A DNA stretch of 64,000 bases from Prinsepia uniflora (Eukaryota; Streptophyta; Magnoliopsida; Rosales; Rosaceae): NCBI GenBank assembly GCA_032719365.1, contig CM064873.1:11504501-11568500 (forward strand). The letters run 5' to 3'. The first letter of the stretch is position 1. The number at the start of each line of letters is the position of its first letter. Both the position numbers and the translations under genes were made by a program. Shown here one piece after another: positions 1 to 10,112 of the stretch. The notes under the pieces are model-generated. The model was not told the origin of the DNA and ran no database searches. It saw nothing but the letters and a program-made list of their open reading frames with translations.

Positions 1-1264
1 CTTAAGTTTGTGATTTAATGCGCCGAACAGCGGTCATACATTAAATCTCTCCAAATCTACTCTAAATGCCCCGAACAGCGGATCAACATTTAGTTTCGAA
101 ATGAAGTTTAAGCTCTAAAATGTAAGAAGTAAATGATTTTTAGAAAGTAAAACACATGGAGATTATACTCAATTTTCACAAAAGATAGGAAGGAGAAACC
201 AATACATATATTGCATTATAATTAGAACCAATAACAAATAAAAGAGTTTAAGAGAATGGAGAGCAAATGTTACACTTTTCAGATTGGATGAGAACAATGG
301 ATTGTTTTTCACAAGGAACACCGAACAGCGGCTGGAACCTTATGAAGATGGAAGAAGATTAAACAAGGAAATTCGGACTTGAACTCTCAAAATTGTATTG
401 GAACTATTTTGCCAAGATTTCTCCTAAAAGAAGCTCAATTTTGTGCTACTTGGAAGTGTGTTCAACAAGTGAAATCAACTCCTATTTATAGGTGGAGAAA
501 GCTACCAAAAATAATATAAAAATACAATAAAAAAAATGGAATAATGGAATGATGAGTAATAAAGATTTGTGATGATGTTTAGAGGTGGTTTGAGTTGTAA
601 AGTTGTAAAATTGGGTTGGAAAGTTGTTGGAAGGTGGCTGGAAACTAAATGGGATCTGCTGGAAAATAGGGAAGAAAATTCCGGTGGCTGGCTGCTGAAT
701 TGGAGAGCTGCAGCTCGGCATGAAGCTGCTGAAATGGAGTGCAAGACTTCGGCAGGCTCTCGCTGAGGAGAAAGCCTGCAGTCGGGACACGCGCGCCGAA
801 GTACTGGACGGGACGTCGGTAGGCGCGCTCCGAAGCTCTCTGCAGGGCTGAAACCAGATGGGCTGGGCGCTGGGCCGGCGGCTTGCTTCTGGGCCGCACG
901 GGCTGGGCTGGCGGGCTGGGCTGCACGGGCCAGATTGGGCTGAGGCGCTGGGCCAGGCCACTTGGCGACGGGCTGTGGCTGTGCGGGCTTGGATTCTTTT
1001 AGAAATGGGTTGGGCTGCACAGGAACAATTAATTAATTTAAAACTAAATTAATTATTCCACCGAATTTCGTCCATATTTTATTCGTTATAATTCTGATCG
1101 AAACGATTCTTTCGCCAAAATGCTCCAAATTACAACCTTTATTTTTCTAAACATAAAAATCACAAAATAATTTATTTTATCAATTTATTTAATATTTTAA
1201 TATTAAAAGTCAAGTATAAAGGGTATAAAATAACATAAAATAATGCTTATTTAACGTCCTATCA
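1..1264 (-). repeat. 3' LTR of the Athila element (partial)
   Basis: Matches 10790-12053 base for base except for three substitutions, near 538, 720 and 916. It ends at 1264 with CCTATCA, which in sense orientation is the canonical TG start of the LTR. About 676 bases (the U5 side) lie outside the window. It includes a GC-rich block at roughly 690-1020, unusual in this AT-rich element. Long frames there, on either strand, occur in both LTR copies and resemble no protein. Confidence 0.95.
482..491 (-). promoter_or_regulatory. TATA box of the 3' LTR
   Basis: On the minus strand this reads CTATAAATAG, a textbook plant TATA box. The same ten bases occur in the 5' LTR at 11271-11280. Transcription would start about 30 bases further on in sense direction (near 450 here), which makes 491-1264 the U3 region and places the CCGAACAGCGG hairpins inside the transcript. 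Confidence 0.75.
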
Positions 1265-1285
1265 AATACCCCCACACTTAAACTT
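1265..1285 (-). other. Polypurine tract of the Athila element
   Basis: Immediately internal to the 3' LTR. On the minus strand it reads AAGTGTGGGGGTATT directly before the LTR start TGATAGG. A G-run purine tract at this position primes plus-strand DNA synthesis in LTR retrotransposons, and this AGTGTGGGGG form is typical of Athila elements. Confidence 0.85.
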
Positions 1286-3244
1286 TGCTAGTCCCTAGCA
1301 AATACTAAAATCAAACTACGAATTCAAAACAAGTAGACCCTTAACCATTTGTCTCAAATTTCATTGTTATAATCATGGCATAAAAGATTTTCACTTAAAA
1401 CATTTAAGCAAATGGAATTCAAAAGTTAATATATGGTAACAAAATGTTCAACAAATAAGATAATGAGTAAATATGGTGAAATGGAGTTCTGCACGAATAA
1501 GACAAGTATGAATCAACTCACAAGGATATGCACTCATAAATTCACTCAATTTGTGAGGGTTTGTGTTTGCACTCAAAGTATGTGAGAAATACTCACATAA
1601 TCGAAATGAAGTACTTTTGCAAAATTTCAAACAAACACCTCAAGATAAAAACAAAACATACTTGCACAAATGAACCAAAACCATAAGCTTACTCAAGTGA
1701 TTGACTCAACTAATCAAAATTTACCATCTTAAGGATCATAAGGTCTTTACGAAGGTTGTAATGGGGCTAAGTTTAGAGGCAAGGAATATATAGGACAAGT
1801 GGTGCTCAAATTCGTTCCAAGACTCAATAGACTCCCAAAACGTATCATAACTTCCCAACCTTAGTGCAATGATGTCAGTAATCCATCCCTTCGAACATAG
1901 GCCTAATTTCATCTTGTTGGGCCTTGAATTCATTCTTTGTGCCGGATTTACAAATGTAAAGGACTCAACTCAAACATTCATAATCAAACCTTATTACCTT
2001 GATAAAAACTTCAATATATCTTTCCTTTTTTTTTTTTTTTCTTTTTTTCAATTTTTTTTTTTTTTCAGATATCAAGGTAATAACATGTGTCAAAAATACA
2101 ACAATGTTTGAGTAAGTAAATCCACAAAATACACATAAAAGTCTTTCAATATCATCATTTTCTCTTTACATAATCATTATGTCTTCAACCGAGTCCTTGG
2201 AACAAAGGTAAAAGATGTCTATACTAAGCTCAAGTGTTTAGATAATCATGGTGAGGAAAGAAAGGCTTAATGTGGGCTCAAAAGGGGTAAAACTAAGGGG
2301 GTCGCAACTTGTGCGCACAAAATAGGGAACATGGATGTTTGAATTTGTGGTGTTAACCCTAATGCCTTAATCATTTCCAAAATCAGAGAATTTATTGACT
2401 TAAAAGCTTTGAAAATCACATAGAACAAGTTCTAGTGCTCTAGAGTTCATTAAAAGCTATGGCAAGCAGTTATGAGGCATATGTATATCAATTTAAACAA
2501 AGAACTTATGAATCACTCATCAAAGATGTATATAAGTTCTAAAGCTCACATAAGGTTCAAATGATTCATACTTATCATATCATGCTTATTTATGTACCAA
2601 TTTACATGCATTATCTTCAAGTAGTAACACTTAATCACAAAATATTAACAAACAAATTCAAGTTGTAGTGATTATCTTTATGGCCATAACATAATCATTT
2701 GCATTTACTTATATCATTGACAAGTTAAAGGGCAACTTGATGACTCGCAAAAAAAACACTACGTTAAAACAAAAAGACTCAAGAAAGCAATAATAAGTTT
2801 TTTGTTTTTTTGTTTTTTTTTTGTTTTTTTTTTATTTAATTTTTTTTTTTTGTTTTTTTTTTGAGAAAGAAATAAAACAATTGCAAATGGAAATAAAACA
2901 ATTGCAAATGGAAATAAAACAAGCAAATGGAAATAAAACAATTGCAAATTAAGAAAGACTTAATAAATCAATTTCAAATGCACAAATAAATTTGTAAACC
3001 ATTCCCCCATACTTAAATTCTACATTGTCCTCAATGTAGGAAAGTACGAAGTAATTTAAACATAGAATCAAAGTAAGGAAGATGATTTAAGAAAATGAAA
3101 TAAGAAAGAAAAACATAAAAGAGAGTGAAGGGTTGAAAGAAAGCAAATCTGTGTTGATGACTCCTTCACACTCGCGAACACATTGGGTTGCCTCCCAACA
3201 AGCGCTTGAAGTTTAACGTCCATCCAGCATAGACCAAATTTAGT
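1265..3244 (-). other. Non-coding 3' region of the Athila element, no env-like ORF
   Basis: About 2 kb between the integrase stop and the 3' LTR. It is AT-rich with poly-T runs near 2020-2065 and 2800-2865, and a short tandem run built on AAATAAAACAATTGCAAATG around 2870-2950. Many Athila elements carry an envelope-like ORF here. No frame longer than about 80 residues is present and none has membrane-protein character, so I see no env gene. Confidence 0.7.
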
Positions 3245-6200
3245 TTATCTGATGGGACGTCGTAGCACTCTTTCTGACTCCACATCGTGCTCGCCAATTG
3301 CCTCGATATAAGGCTTCAATCTATGGCCATTTACCTTGAACTCTTTTCCAGTTCCAACGTGTTTTATCTGTATGGCTCCATGGGCAAAAATATTAGTGAT
3401 AACAAAAGGTCCTACCCATCTACAACATAACTTACCAGGAAAGAGTCTAAGCCGAGAGTTGAAAAGCAAAACTTTCTGGCCAATGTCAAATGCTTTACTC
3501 CTGATCTGTTTGTCATGAAATGCCTTTGCCTTTTCCTTGTAGATCAGAGTGCTTTCAAATGCATCATTTCTTATTTCCTCAAGCTCACTCAGCTGGAGCT
3601 TCCTATGCAGACCGGCGTCATCTAGCTTGATGTTGAACGTTTTGACGGCCCACCATGCTTTATGCTCTAGTTCCACCGGAAGGTGACATGCTTTTCCGTA
3701 CACCAACCTATAGGGAGACATTCCTATAGGTGTTTTGTAGGCCGTCCTGTATGCCCAAAGTGCATCATCCAACCGTTGGCTCCAATCCTTTCGATTAGGA
3801 CCCACAGTTCGCTCTAGTATCTTCTTGATTTCTCTATTACTGACTTCCGCCATTCCACTCGTTTGAGGATGGTAAGGTGTAGATACTCGATGAGTGACAC
3901 CATACCGTTTCAGTAGAGCTTCAATGGTCTTGTTGCAGAAATGACTTCCTCCATCACTTATTAGGACCCGCGGGATCCCAAACCTGGAAAGAATGTTAGT
4001 TCTGAGGAAATCTGCAACATTTTTAGAGTCATTAGTCCTGGTGGCCTTAGCTTCCACCCATTTTGATACATAATCAACGGCAAGTAAGATATAGAGATAG
4101 CCATTAGATTGAGGAAACGGACCCATAAAATCGATACCCCAAACATCAAATATTTCAACAGTAAGAACATAATGTTGTGGCATTTCATCCCTGCGTCCTA
4201 AGTTTCCTGATCTCTGACATTTATCACAGGCTAAGCAAAATGAATGTGCATCTTTAAAAAGTGTGGGCCAATATAGTCCAGATTCTAAGATTTTGAGTGC
4301 AGTTTTTCTAGATCCAAAGTGGCCTCCACAAGCATGGCTATGGCAGAACGCTAGGACTGACCTATGTTCAATATCAGGGACACATCTCCTAATCAATAAA
4401 TCTGCACAGTGTTTCCACAAATAAGGTTCATCCCAAATATAGTGCCTAGCATGCTTCTTAAGTTTATCTTTTTGTGCACGGGAGAGGGTGGTGGGCAACT
4501 GCTTGGTGACTAAATAATTGACAATATCAGCATACCAAGGAGTACCTCCCTCGATTCTGAAGAGTTGTTCGTCTGGAAACATCTCTTGAATCGCCACAGG
4601 ATCTCGCTCATGTGCAATGCGACTCAAATGATCCGCCACCACGTTCTCTACGCCTTTCTTATCTTTAATCTCGATGTCAAACTCTTGAAGAAGAAGAATC
4701 CATCGGATCAGTCTTGGTTTCGCTTCCTTCTTGGCCAGGAGATACTTCAGTGCTGTATGATCAGTGTAAATAATGACTTTAGTTCGAAGTAGATAAGAAC
4801 GAAATTTATCTAAAGCAAATACAACAGCAAGCAACTCCTTTTCTGTAGTGGTGTAGTTCATCTGGGCATCATTTAAGGTTCTGGATGCATAGTAGATGGC
4901 GTAGGGCTTCTTATCCCGCCTTTGTCCGAGTACGGCTCCAACTGCATAATCAGAGGCATCGCACATTAGTTCAAAGGGTAAGGACCAATCAGGGGCACAA
5001 AGAATGGGGGCAGTGGTTAAGAGATTTTTAAGCTTCTCAAAAGCTTCCTGACAGTCTGCATCAAAGACGAAGGGTGTCTCTTTCTGAAGCAGTCGGCACA
5101 AGGGCCTTGCAATGTGGGAGAAGTCTTGGATAAATCTTCTGTAAAATCCTGCGTGACCAAGAAATGAACGGATTCCTCTCACCGAAGTGGGAGAGGGTAA
5201 GTGGCGCACAGTATCAACTTTAGATTTATCGACTTCAATTCCTCTTTCAGAGACAATATGGCCCAAGACTATCCCTTGTCTAACCATGAAATGGCATTTC
5301 TCCCAGTTAAGTACCAGATTAGTTTCGACACACCTTTGTAAGATAAGTGCTAAGTGTTCTAAGCATGCATCAAAACTATCCCCAAAGACACTAAAATCGT
5401 CCATAAATACTTCAATTATTTTTTCGACGTATTCAGAGAAAATAGAAAGCATGCATCTTTGGAAAGTACCTGGGGCGTTACATAAACCGAAAGGCATTCT
5501 TCGGTAGGCAAAAGTGCCAAAAGGACAAGTGAAAGTCGTTTTATCTTGGTCATTTTGAGCGATACAGATTTGATTGTACCCGGAATAACCATCAAGAAAG
5601 CAATAATAGGAGTGACCTGCTAACCTTTCAAGCATTTGATCAATGAAGGGCAAAGGAAAGTGATCCTTCCTAGTTGCTTTGTTCAGGCGTCGATAGTCGA
5701 TGCAGACTCTGTATCCGGTCACTGTTCGCTGGGGCACTAGCTCTCCTTCACTATTCGCAACAACTGTGACTCCACTTTTCTTTGGGACTACTTGGACTGG
5801 TGAGACCCATTTGCTGTCTGAAATTGGGTAGATGACACCACAGTCCAAGAGTTTGATGACCTCTTGTTTCACAACTTCCATCATCGGAGGATGGAGGCGA
5901 CGTTGGGCTTCGCGAGAGGGCTTTGCATCATCTTCTAGTAAGATTCGATGCACACAGGTTGTAGGGCTGATTCCCTTGATATCTGACAGAGTCCATCCAA
6001 TGGCTGTCTTGTACTTTGTCAAGACCTGTACCAGTCTATCTTCCTGTGACTCGGTTAGTGCAGAAGACACTATGACGGGCAGAGTGTCGTCCGAGCCAAG
6101 ATAGGCATACTTCAGGTGGTCAGGCAAAACTTTGAGCTCAAGAACTGGGGCCTGAATCACTGATGGAGGAGTGACATTAGTACTAATTGGGAATGACGAG

Positions 6201-8755
6201 GGTACCTGATGATTCACCATTCTGGGGGTCTCATTTAGGGTCATGACTTCATCCCAAATTCGAGGTTCTAGTTCGTAATCCGTATCCTCAACCAAGGCGT
6301 CCCCTGATTGCGTTAGGCCAACTCCTTTCTGGATTATCATGTTGAGTGTGTCTTCTCGAATTGAATCAAAATGTTTCTCTGCGAGAGAAGTGCACACGTC
6401 AACAGAAAAAGTAGTATGAGTTGCGGAACTAGGGTACCTCATGGCATCAAAAATGTTGAAGCCAATCTCCTCTCCGTCTACTTCCATAGTTAATGTTCCA
6501 TTGAACACATCAATCTTTGTCTTGGCAGTTCTCATGAATGGTCTTCCCAACAGCATTAGTGGAGCTTGATTCGTAGGGGAATCCTCCATGTCTAGGACAT
6601 AAAAGTCAGCTGGGAAGATGAGTTGGTTAACCTGCACAAGAACATCTTCTACGTATCCCTTAGGATGCACATTAGAGCGATCGGCTAACTGAATGATAAT
6701 ATCGTCATGCTGTAATTTACCTAGACCTAGGGCAACATATAGTGAATATGGCATAACATTAATAGATGCTCCTAAGTCTAGCATGACTTTATCAAATGAC
6801 TTGTTACCAATCACGCAGGGAACAGAAAAACTCCCTGGATCCTTCAACTTTGGGGGTAGCCGACGCTGGATTACAGCAGAAACTGTTTCACTCACCATCA
6901 CAACCTCCTTCTCCCTCGTCTGGCGCCTTGGAGTGCATAACTCTTTCAGAAATTTTGCGTATTTCGGCACCTGTTTGATGCACTCGATCAAGGGCATGTT
7001 GATTTGCACCCTTTTGAAGATCTCCAAGATTTCCTCATCGGATTCATTCTTCTTAGATTTGGCAAGCCTACTTGGAAATGGTGCATGCACAAACGGGGAA
7101 TTAGTAACAACCGAACTTGAAGGGATTGGGTTATTACCTTGTGTGTGGGTAGGTTGAACTGGCGGTTGTGTCATGGTGGTCTTAGTTGCCACCTTGTGCT
7201 TTTCAGCCTCAGAAACGGCTGGATCTGGTTCTATTTCTCCGAGCACTTTACCACTTCGAGTGGTGATTGCATTGGCTTCAGGTCTTACATTTGGGTTGGG
7301 CGTAGGTTGAGGTGGAAGCACCCCGCTAGCTTGGATCTTACCCATGAAGTCCACGACCTTGCCCATTTGGTCCTTGAGATCAGCGATGTCTTTTTGTTGA
7401 TTTTGCTGACCTGTGACAAGAGCCTGAGTTGACGCCATTAGTGTTTGCTGCCCTTGGGAAAGAGCAGCCAGCATTTTATCATAATCAGGATTAGAAGATG
7501 AAGAGGTATGATTATTTGCATGATTATGAGAAAAGTTAGAAAATGGGACCGGAGGCCTTGGTTGCCATGTGGGCCTTGGTTGCCATGTGGGCCTTGGGAA
7601 CTGGTCTGGGACACGGTTTGGCCCGGTCGACATGTGCTGAGGGTTTAGGACATTGTTCGGATCTCTCCAACTGTAACCTTGGGTCCTTGGCCCTCCTTGA
7701 TAGCCTCCAATGGCGTGTGCCATTTCAGTTCCGGAGTCTTCTTCCCTTGCAGTGTAGGGACATTGTTCCTCAAGATGGCCTTGAGAGCATATGGAACAAA
7801 CTGGAGCTACCTGTTTCTTTAGCTCAAGCATATTCGAAAGCATAGAGGTGATTTTATCTAACTTTGAATCATTTATAGCATGGGAACTTACCTCATGTAC
7901 CTTTCTAGAAATGGGATCGGCACCTTCGTATTGTGCATCATTGAGTGCACGGCTTTCAAGTAGTGCACGACCATCTACTAGGCTCCGAGCTAAGAAACTT
8001 CCATTAGCTGCAGCATCGAGCAGTCCTCTATCCCAACCTTTGAGTCCTTCATAAAAGTAGGTTAAAAGATAGCCTTCTGTGATCCCGTGAGTAGGGCATG
8101 AAGCACAAAGTTCCTTAAACCTCTCATAGTACTGGCTGAAATTCTCATCACGTTCTTTCTGCTTGATTCCAGTGATCTCCTTTCTCAAGACCGTAATCTT
8201 TGAGGCAGGGAAGTACTTGGTAAGAAACTCCTGAACCAACTTCTCCCAAGAGTCAATATGATTGGGTGGGAGACTTAAAAGCCATACCCGTGCTCTTTCT
8301 TCCAAGGACAATGGGAAAGCTTTCAGCTTCATGATTTCCAAGTCCGCATCATCCGGACACATACTACTAATGATGAATTGGAACTCCGTTAAGTGTTTGT
8401 GTGGATCTTCATTTCTGATTCCACGGAACTTGGGTAGTTGATGAAGAACTCCACTCTTAAGCTCAATATCTTTCTTGTTGGTTCGAGGCTCGGGATACTG
8501 GATGCAGAAGTCTGTAGTGCCATTTGTGTTTGCACATGTCTGCTCCCGGATACTCAGGTTTCGTGCCATGGTTATCGGTGTTCCGAAAATCTGTTCTTCT
8601 TCTGAATTACTCTTCTCGCTTTTGGACTCACCGAATATTGGGGATGGAGGTTCGAACGAACTGGTTCGCTTAAGTGCGTCTCTGAATGTGGCGTTGCTTG
8701 GTGAGATGTCAAGTTGTCTTCTCAGCCGATCAAGCTTAGATTGATGAGCACGCAT
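3245..8755 (-). CDS. Athila gag-pol polyprotein (single intact frame, 1836 residues)
   Basis: One uninterrupted frame encodes the capsid and all enzymes needed for reverse transcription and integration. In order: a retrotransposon Gag region around residues 115-285; a CCHC zinc knuckle with C320, C323, H327 and C332; an aspartic protease with the active-site run DLGAS at 660-664 (canonical is D-S/T-G); reverse transcriptase around 940-1170 with FMDD at 1117-1120; RNase H around 1260-1380 with D1266, E1305 and D1332; and integrase with an HHCC finger near 1474-1513 and a catalytic D1542, D1601, E1637 triad with exact D-X35-E spacing. The C-terminal part contains the GKACHLPVE motif common in Athila integrases. 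The start ATG at 8755 gives the longest frame. There is no frameshift or stop, which agrees with the near-identical LTRs and suggests coding capacity for mobilisation. Confidence 0.96.
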   Translation of the reverse strand: MRAHQSKLDRLRRQLDISPSNATFRDALKRTSSFEPPSPIFGESKSEKSNSEEEQIFGTPITMARNLSIREQTCANTNGTTDFCIQYPEPRTNKKDIELKSGVLHQLPKFRGIRNEDPHKHLTEFQFIISSMCPDDADLEIMKLKAFPLSLEERARVWLLSLPPNHIDSWEKLVQEFLTKYFPASKITVLRKEITGIKQKERDENFSQYYERFKELCASCPTHGITEGYLLTYFYEGLKGWDRGLLDAAANGSFLARSLVDGRALLESRALNDAQYEGADPISRKVHEVSSHAINDSKLDKITSMLSNMLELKKQVAPVCSICSQGHLEEQCPYTAREEDSGTEMAHAIGGYQGGPRTQGYSWRDPNNVLNPQHMSTGPNRVPDQFPRPTWQPRPTWQPRPPVPFSNFSHNHANNHTSSSSNPDYDKMLAALSQGQQTLMASTQALVTGQQNQQKDIADLKDQMGKVVDFMGKIQASGVLPPQPTPNPNVRPEANAITTRSGKVLGEIEPDPAVSEAEKHKVATKTTMTQPPVQPTHTQGNNPIPSSSVVTNSPFVHAPFPSRLAKSKKNESDEEILEIFKRVQINMPLIECIKQVPKYAKFLKELCTPRRQTREKEVVMVSETVSAVIQRRLPPKLKDPGSFSVPCVIGNKSFDKVMLDLGASINVMPYSLYVALGLGKLQHDDIIIQLADRSNVHPKGYVEDVLVQVNQLIFPADFYVLDMEDSPTNQAPLMLLGRPFMRTAKTKIDVFNGTLTMEVDGEEIGFNIFDAMRYPSSATHTTFSVDVCTSLAEKHFDSIREDTLNMIIQKGVGLTQSGDALVEDTDYELEPRIWDEVMTLNETPRMVNHQVPSSFPISTNVTPPSVIQAPVLELKVLPDHLKYAYLGSDDTLPVIVSSALTESQEDRLVQVLTKYKTAIGWTLSDIKGISPTTCVHRILLEDDAKPSREAQRRLHPPMMEVVKQEVIKLLDCGVIYPISDSKWVSPVQVVPKKSGVTVVANSEGELVPQRTVTGYRVCIDYRRLNKATRKDHFPLPFIDQMLERLAGHSYYCFLDGYSGYNQICIAQNDQDKTTFTCPFGTFAYRRMPFGLCNAPGTFQRCMLSIFSEYVEKIIEVFMDDFSVFGDSFDACLEHLALILQRCVETNLVLNWEKCHFMVRQGIVLGHIVSERGIEVDKSKVDTVRHLPSPTSVRGIRSFLGHAGFYRRFIQDFSHIARPLCRLLQKETPFVFDADCQEAFEKLKNLLTTAPILCAPDWSLPFELMCDASDYAVGAVLGQRRDKKPYAIYYASRTLNDAQMNYTTTEKELLAVVFALDKFRSYLLRTKVIIYTDHTALKYLLAKKEAKPRLIRWILLLQEFDIEIKDKKGVENVVADHLSRIAHERDPVAIQEMFPDEQLFRIEGGTPWYADIVNYLVTKQLPTTLSRAQKDKLKKHARHYIWDEPYLWKHCADLLIRRCVPDIEHRSVLAFCHSHACGGHFGSRKTALKILESGLYWPTLFKDAHSFCLACDKCQRSGNLGRRDEMPQHYVLTVEIFDVWGIDFMGPFPQSNGYLYILLAVDYVSKWVEAKATRTNDSKNVADFLRTNILSRFGIPRVLISDGGSHFCNKTIEALLKRYGVTHRVSTPYHPQTSGMAEVSNREIKKILERTVGPNRKDWSQRLDDALWAYRTAYKTPIGMSPYRLVYGKACHLPVELEHKAWWAVKTFNIKLDDAGLHRKLQLSELEEIRNDAFESTLIYKEKAKAFHDKQIRSKAFDIGQKVLLFNSRLRLFPGKLCCRWVGPFVITNIFAHGAIQIKHVGTGKEFKVNGHRLKPYIEAIGEHDVESERVLRRPIR

Positions 8756-10090
8756 TCATAAGTTCGTACCTCTATGAAAACAAAACTCTAAGTTAGAAGG
8801 CAAGTATACACAAGAAAAGATAATAAGTGTAAGATAGTAGAGATTTGCATAAAATAGCACATAAATAGAAACCAGAATTACCAAAAAGTTACGTTAATGG
8901 AAAGAAAATACACAAGTTTCAAATGCAAACTAATAATGCAATAAGTAGAGTTTTAGAGTGTCATGAATAACTTTCCCCTTCCGCTTCTCATAGTATTTTC
9001 CTGGGCGTACGGCCTGCGCGTACTGATAACCACCATTCCACCATTCAACATTAATCATGGCCAGTTGAGATAGATGTAACGCGAGAAGCAAGGATAATTT
9101 TAAGAGCACCCCGAGGCTAGCTTGGCATATACTCCATTGGTGTTCCCTTTCTTAATCCAAAACTTGTCACCAGTCATAACTCTCCTAGACACCATAATTA
9201 ATCCAAATGATGACGTAGAGAATTACCAAACCCTAGTGTTTACAAACTCCGCCCCAACCTCATGTCCATAGATTCGAGTCTATGGTATGTGGTGATGAAA
9301 TCCACACATCATGAAGGGTTAAGGAGAAAGTAAATAAGAGGGGCACTACCTGTTCCCGAAAGTAAGATTTTGAAGAAAAAGGGACTAAGAGATTCATGCA
9401 ACTCTAAAACAATTAATAGGAAATTTTTTTTTTTAATTTTTTTTTTTTAATTTTTTTTTTTATTTTTTTTTTATTTATTCCGAATTTTTTTTTTTCATTT
9501 CAGATTTAAAGTTTAACAAGACATAAACAAATAATTGATTACATAAAAATAAAATAAGTGTAAACATAAAGTTAGTGGAACATAAAGGTTATGTAATAAA
9601 ATTAAAAGAAAGTTAATGGAATAAAGTTAATGTAATATAATTAAAGTTAAGGGAATAAAGAAAAAGTGTGAATATTAAGTTAAGGGAATAAAGAAAAAGT
9701 GTGAATATTAAGTTAAGGGAATAAAGAAAAAGTGTGAATATTAAGTTAATGGAATAAAGTATAATGGAATAAATAAAAGTAAAAGTAAAGAAAAGTGAAC
9801 ATATAAAATATGCATTTATGAACAAGTATCAAATTTATTATGAACAAATATATATATAAAAAAAAATTATGAACATTTATGAACAAGTATAAATTAGAAA
9901 TTAAGAAAAAGTAAAGTATGAGCATTATAAACAAACATAATAAGAACAATAATAAGATGGATAAATAAAATATAAACAAGTAAGTAAATGTTATAAACAA
10001 ATATAATATTAACAAAAATAAAATTTATAAACAAGTATAATATGCACAATTTATATACATACACTAACAAATTAAAATGATTTTCAATTT
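8756..10090 (-). other. Athila 5' leader, AT-rich with tandem repeats
   Basis: Non-coding region between the PBS and the gag start. It contains poly-T/A stretches at about 9420-9500 and three tandem copies of a 33-bp unit starting at 9651, 9684 and 9717 (unit begins GGGAATAAAGAAAAAGTG). The 9780-10075 part is a low-complexity mix of ATAAACAAGTAT-like words. I see no coding potential. Confidence 0.75.
9651..9749. repeat. 33-bp tandem repeat, three copies
   Basis: Three head-to-tail copies with starts at 9651, 9684 and 9717, giving an exact 33-bp period. A partial fourth copy follows with ATGGAATAAAG. It lies in the retrotransposon leader, has no stop-free protein signal worth calling, and is probably replication slippage. 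Confidence 0.85.
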
Positions 10091-10107
10091 CCCCGGCAAC
10101 GGCGCCA
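10091..10107 (-). other. Primer-binding site, tRNA-Asp type
   Basis: On the minus strand this reads TGGCGCCGTTGCCGGGG, the known Athila primer site complementary to the 3' end of tRNA-Asp. It lies five bases downstream (in sense) of the 5' LTR end, joined by ATTTT. This fixes the element's orientation and the inner boundary of the 5' LTR. Confidence 0.92.
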
Positions 10108-10112
10108 AAAAT

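Noticed and set aside
482..1020. Overlapping 159- and 172-residue frames on the minus strand, repeated at 11271-11809
   Set aside because: They lie in the GC-rich U3 of both LTRs, overlap in different phases and have the composition of random GC-rich sequence. They are duplicated only because the LTR is.
9613..10015. Hydrophobic minus-strand frames of 70-89 residues (Leu/Phe/Ile/Tyr-rich)
   Set aside because: Products of AT-rich tandem repeats in the retrotransposon leader; no protein character beyond composition.
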